A program made the position numbers and the translations under genes. A stretch of 8,044 bases of DNA from Candidatus Auribacterota bacterium (GTDB lineage: Bacteria > Auribacterota > JAFGBW01 > JAFGJP01): assembly GCA_016929035.1 (NCBI GenBank), contig JAFGJP010000206.1:1-8044 (forward strand). Reading direction: 5' to 3'. A model generated the notes under the pieces. It saw nothing but the letters and a program-made list of their open reading frames with translations. It did no database searches and was not told where the DNA came from. This document shows positions 5,663 to 8,044 of this stretch, in pieces (within the stretch, counting starts at the first letter, position 1; each line of letters begins with the position of its first letter).

Positions 5663-5673
5663 GTGCGAAGCAC
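5663..5673. repeat. Short palindrome upstream of permease 1
   Basis: GTGC and GCAC flank GAA, preceded by ATGTCT. A near copy (GTGC, AAA, GCAC, preceded by ATGTC) lies at 7192-7202. Each ends 16-21 bases before a permease start codon. Confidence 0.55.
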
Positions 5674-5694
5674 ACCTTTTACAGATTATTATTT

Positions 5695-7050
5695 ATGGAT
5701 TCGATTAGATTCTATATCTCTCTTGCATGGAGAAACATCTGGCGAAATATCCGCAGGACCACAATCACGGTCTCGGCTATTTTTCTTTCCCTCTTTCTCA
5801 TGATATGCCTCACGGCCCTCATGTACGGATTTCTTTCTGACATGCAGAAAAGCATCACCAATACCATAGGAGAGCTGCAGATACATGACTCCGATTACAT
5901 AAAGACCCGGAGCTTTTTCGATCAGATCAAAAACGCGCAAGGCCTGATCGATACATGCAGTAAAAATGGTTACAGGTGTTCTCCCAGGTTATACGGCTTT
6001 GCTCTTATGAGCTCAGAAAGCGAACAGAAAACATCAGGGGTCCAGGTCGTAGGCGTACATCTTGAAAGGGAAAAAGAGGTCACAGAACTTCCTCTGGAAA
6101 AGAATTATCTCTCAGGACATTTTCTGACAGGCGCAGAAAAAAAAGAAGAGCGTGTCACGGAAGATAAAAAGGCCCTGGACCTGGTAATTCCCGATGATTT
6201 TGAAGACGACGCCGTGCCGTCCGCAATAAAGCATGTTAACATCATTTCCGAAGTCGTCCTCGGTAAGAAGCTGGCCGAAAACCTCAAGCTGACCGTCGAT
6301 GAAAGGGCCGTGGTGCTGACAGCGGGAAGCAACGGGGCCATCGGTAACGAGATCTTTTCCGTAACAGGCATCTTAAAAAACATCTCTTCTGTTTTTGACA
6401 GGACGCTTGCTGTCGTGGACATCAAGACTTTCCAGAGGCTCTTTTCTATGAAAAGCCTGTCAGACGCCCATGAGATCATTCTTGTCAGAGATAAAGATAT
6501 TTCTCTTGAAGACGCCAGGGCGGAAATCGCATCCTTTATCCCGGCACAGGCGACTGTCAGGACATGGAAAGAGATCATGCCGGAAATCGCGGACATGATA
6601 GAGACATCTGAAAAAATGCTGATCATCATGACGCTGATCATGTACATAGGAGCTGCTCTTGTCATTCTCAACTCGATCCTCATGGTCGTCTTTGAAAGAA
6701 TACGGGAGCTGGGGATCATGAAGGCCCTCGGCTTCACGCCGTTCCAGGTTTTCGTGCTTGTCAACATGGAAACCGTCATGCTCTGTATGATAGCGACCGT
6801 CATCGGCATCGCTTTTTCCGTTCCGACGCTGATCTTCCTGAAAAATACCGGCCTGGACCTCAGCGCCTATGCTCCAAGCGGGTTCCAGTTTTCTAACACA
6901 GTTGTCGCTCCTGTATGGAAGGCCCGGATCACGCCGCAAAGCTTTATTTTCCCGGTTACGCTTCTCTATGTCATAAGCTTTGTGGCTGTTATCTACCCGG
7001 CCCTCAAGGCTGCGCTGATAAAGCCGGTCAAAGCGATATATCAGAGGTGA
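5695..7050 (+). CDS. ABC transporter permease, FtsX/MacB domain (LolC/E-like), first of pair
   Basis: This is a 451-residue inner-membrane permease of the LolC/E-MacB type. The N-terminal amphipathic motif SLAWRNIWRNIRRT (9-22) leads into TM1 (about 23-46). A large periplasmic domain (about 47-305) follows, and then TM2 (308-332), TM3 (354-382) and TM4 (416-436). ERIRELGIMKALGFTP at 334-349 is the cytoplasmic coupling segment that contacts the ATPase. Such permeases use ATP hydrolysis in a partner subunit to drive lipoproteins, lipids or hydrophobic molecules out of the inner membrane by a periplasmic mechanism. Compared with the second permease, the periplasmic domain contains about 35-40 extra, highly charged residues (about 146-183) between GHFLT and the EVVLGKKLAENL core. 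The ATG at 5695 gives the expected N-terminal motif; no Shine-Dalgarno is visible. It lies 151 bases after the LolA-like gene, with a palindromic repeat between. Confidence 0.92.
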   Translation: MDSIRFYISLAWRNIWRNIRRTTITVSAIFLSLFLMICLTALMYGFLSDMQKSITNTIGELQIHDSDYIKTRSFFDQIKNAQGLIDTCSKNGYRCSPRLYGFALMSSESEQKTSGVQVVGVHLEREKEVTELPLEKNYLSGHFLTGAEKKEERVTEDKKALDLVIPDDFEDDAVPSAIKHVNIISEVVLGKKLAENLKLTVDERAVVLTAGSNGAIGNEIFSVTGILKNISSVFDRTLAVVDIKTFQRLFSMKSLSDAHEIILVRDKDISLEDARAEIASFIPAQATVRTWKEIMPEIADMIETSEKMLIIMTLIMYIGAALVILNSILMVVFERIRELGIMKALGFTPFQVFVLVNMETVMLCMIATVIGIAFSVPTLIFLKNTGLDLSAYAPSGFQFSNTVVAPVWKARITPQSFIFPVTLLYVISFVAVIYPALKAALIKPVKAIYQR

Positions 7051-7084
7051 TAAGGAGCGCTGACGCGCAAATGATTACAAATTT

Positions 7085-7175
7085 GCCACAAAGGCACAAA
7101 GACACGGAGAAAGCGAGTTTTGTTCGGACGAAGTTCGAACCAGAAATTCCCTTTGTGACTCTGTGTCTCTGTGGC
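7085..7175. repeat. Large imperfect inverted repeat between the permeases
   Basis: Left arm 7085-7109 (GCCACAAAGGCACAAAGACA and onward) and right arm 7151-7175 agree at 19 of 25 positions when one is reversed and complemented. Three of the mismatches would be G-U pairs in RNA. A smaller stem, GTTCG with CGAAC, lies in the loop region. Sequences of the 'CCACAAAGGCACAAAGACAC' type recur between genes in many environmental genomes. It has no reading frame of note and no T run, so I treat it as a dispersed repeat. Confidence 0.75.
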
Positions 7176-7191
7176 TAAAACTTTCAATGTC

Positions 7192-7202
7192 GTGCAAAGC
7201 AC
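7192..7202. repeat. Short palindrome upstream of permease 2
   Basis: GTGC and GCAC flank AAA, preceded by ATGTC at 7187-7191. It matches 5663-5673 before the other permease and ends 16 bases before the ATG at 7219. Confidence 0.5.
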
Positions 7203-7218
7203 TCAATAAAAAGAAATT

Positions 7219-8044
7219 ATGCTGATATTTAAACTGGCAAAAAGAAATCTTTGGAGAAACAAGAGGCGGACCATCATTACAATGGTCTCCATCGCTTTCG
7301 GCGTTCTTCTCTGCATGTTTTTTACAGGCACGTCAGACGGCTCTTACGAGAAGCTCATCAATACGGCCGCCAGGCTCGGCCACGGCCATATAACCATCAT
7401 GAACAAAAATTTTCTACGAAGCCAGGATTCTTCCTATGCCATTCCAAACGCGGTTTTTATTGAAAAAGCTCTCTCCTCCATGAAAGAGATCACTTTCATG
7501 GAAAAAAAGATCTCCGGCTCTGGAATGCTTTCTTCGGCCTATGACAGCATCGCCGTTGCTTTTGACGCTGTGGAAATGGATAAAAATCAAAAATACTCAA
7601 TCATAAAAGAAAAGATCACTGAAGGCAGCTTCCTGACAGAAGACAAAAGAGATGTGCTCATCGGAAAGACACTGGCCGAGCGCCTTAACCTGCAGATAGG
7701 AAGCAAAGTCGTCCTGACGGTTAACGATAGGGAAAACGAAATCACGCAGGAGCTTTTCCGCGTAAGGGGCATCTATTCAACCGGCTCAGACTTAAGCGAT
7801 GGATTCTACGCTGTCTTTCATCTTTCCAAGATACGCGAGGTCCTGAAATACGGCGAAGAAGAAGCCAGTATCATCGCTCTTTATACCAGCCATTATCGAG
7901 ATGTCGACAAAGTGATCAAAAAAATAAAAAATGAGCACCCGTCTTTCTTTAAAGGCAGCACGCAGATCTATCCGTGGCATGAGGTCATGGAAGAGCTGGC
8001 CCAGTGGATCTCTGTCGATACAGGGAGCAACTACATCATGCAGG
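7219..8044 (+). CDS. ABC transporter permease, FtsX/MacB domain (LolC/E-like), second of pair; 3' end beyond window
   Basis: This frame stays open to the window edge, giving the first 275 residues of a probable protein of 400 or more. KLAKRNLWRNKRRTIITMVS (5-24) is the N-terminal motif, followed by TM1 (about 19-37). The periplasmic domain then begins with GHGHITIMNKNF (54-65) and includes KITEGSFLTEDKRDVLIGKT (132-151) and LAERLNLQIGSKVVLTV (152-168), typical of the MacB/LolC core. The C-terminal membrane helices and coupling segment lie beyond the edge. It is paralogous to the permease ending at 7050, and the two would form a heterodimer analogous to LolC-LolE. An in-frame TAA at 7207-7209 limits the start, and ATG 7219 gives the family N-terminus although no Shine-Dalgarno is visible. 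The 168-base gap upstream is repeat-filled. An ATPase gene is expected to the right. Confidence 0.9.
   Translation, partial: MLIFKLAKRNLWRNKRRTIITMVSIAFGVLLCMFFTGTSDGSYEKLINTAARLGHGHITIMNKNFLRSQDSSYAIPNAVFIEKALSSMKEITFMEKKISGSGMLSSAYDSIAVAFDAVEMDKNQKYSIIKEKITEGSFLTEDKRDVLIGKTLAERLNLQIGSKVVLTVNDRENEITQELFRVRGIYSTGSDLSDGFYAVFHLSKIREVLKYGEEEASIIALYTSHYRDVDKVIKKIKNEHPSFFKGSTQIYPWHEVMEELAQWISVDTGSNYIMQ

Noticed and set aside
6105..6809. 234-codon frame on the minus strand inside permease 1
   Set aside because: It is antisense to a well-supported membrane protein. Its composition, rich in Met, Ser, Ile and Thr, is what the reverse complement of that gene gives, and it has no recognisable motif.
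1..8044. CRISPR array, tRNA, rRNA or a known anti-phage system
   Set aside because: No regularly spaced direct repeats, no tRNA-like cloverleaf or rRNA segment noticed, and none of the seven genes belongs to a defence family I recognise. RmuC alone is widespread housekeeping.

Overview
The window carries seven protein genes, all on the + strand, with long, repeat-rich spacers between them. The genes point to a Gram-negative bacterium: there is an exported LolA-like protein, a pair of LolC/E-MacB type permeases, and two membrane-attached glycosyltransferases. Base composition is intermediate. Several spacers hold palindromic or mosaic repeats of the kind common in uncultured Desulfobacterota and Nitrospirota genomes, but I cannot name the lineage from sequence alone. 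No RNA gene, CRISPR array, transposase or known defence gene was found.

Left part (1-4369). A short spacer with two strong hairpins leads into a family 2 glycosyltransferase (170-1228). A 389-base spacer with repeat copy A (1240-1548) follows. Next comes a compact run of a second, paralogous glycosyltransferase (1618-2703), a small membrane-anchored zinc-ribbon protein with its own Shine-Dalgarno (2715-3167), and rmuC (3320-4369). The two glycosyltransferases probably act at the cytoplasmic membrane on a surface polysaccharide or glycolipid. The zinc-ribbon protein has no recognised role.

Middle (4370-4787). A 418-base gene-free spacer is mostly repeat copy B (4423-4753), which is copy A in the opposite orientation (about 96% identical by eye, plus a 20-base indel). 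Copies A and B therefore bracket the glycosyltransferase 2, zinc-ribbon and rmuC block as a long inverted repeat. In E. coli, rmuC was identified through its effect on inversions at inverted repeats, so finding it inside such a bracket is the most intriguing point of the window, although it may be coincidence.

Right part (4788-8044). An exported LolA-like protein is followed by two FtsX/MacB-domain ABC permeases, the second cut by the window end. Together they look like most of a Lol-like or lipid/lipoprotein-handling export system; its ATPase would be expected beyond the right edge. The two spacers inside this locus share the same left motif (AAGGARCGCT) and the same right motif (ATGTC, optional T, then GTGCRAAGCAC). 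Between these motifs they carry different palindromic cores, which suggests a modular intergenic repeat family. Most genes here lack a clear Shine-Dalgarno; the zinc-ribbon gene is the exception.
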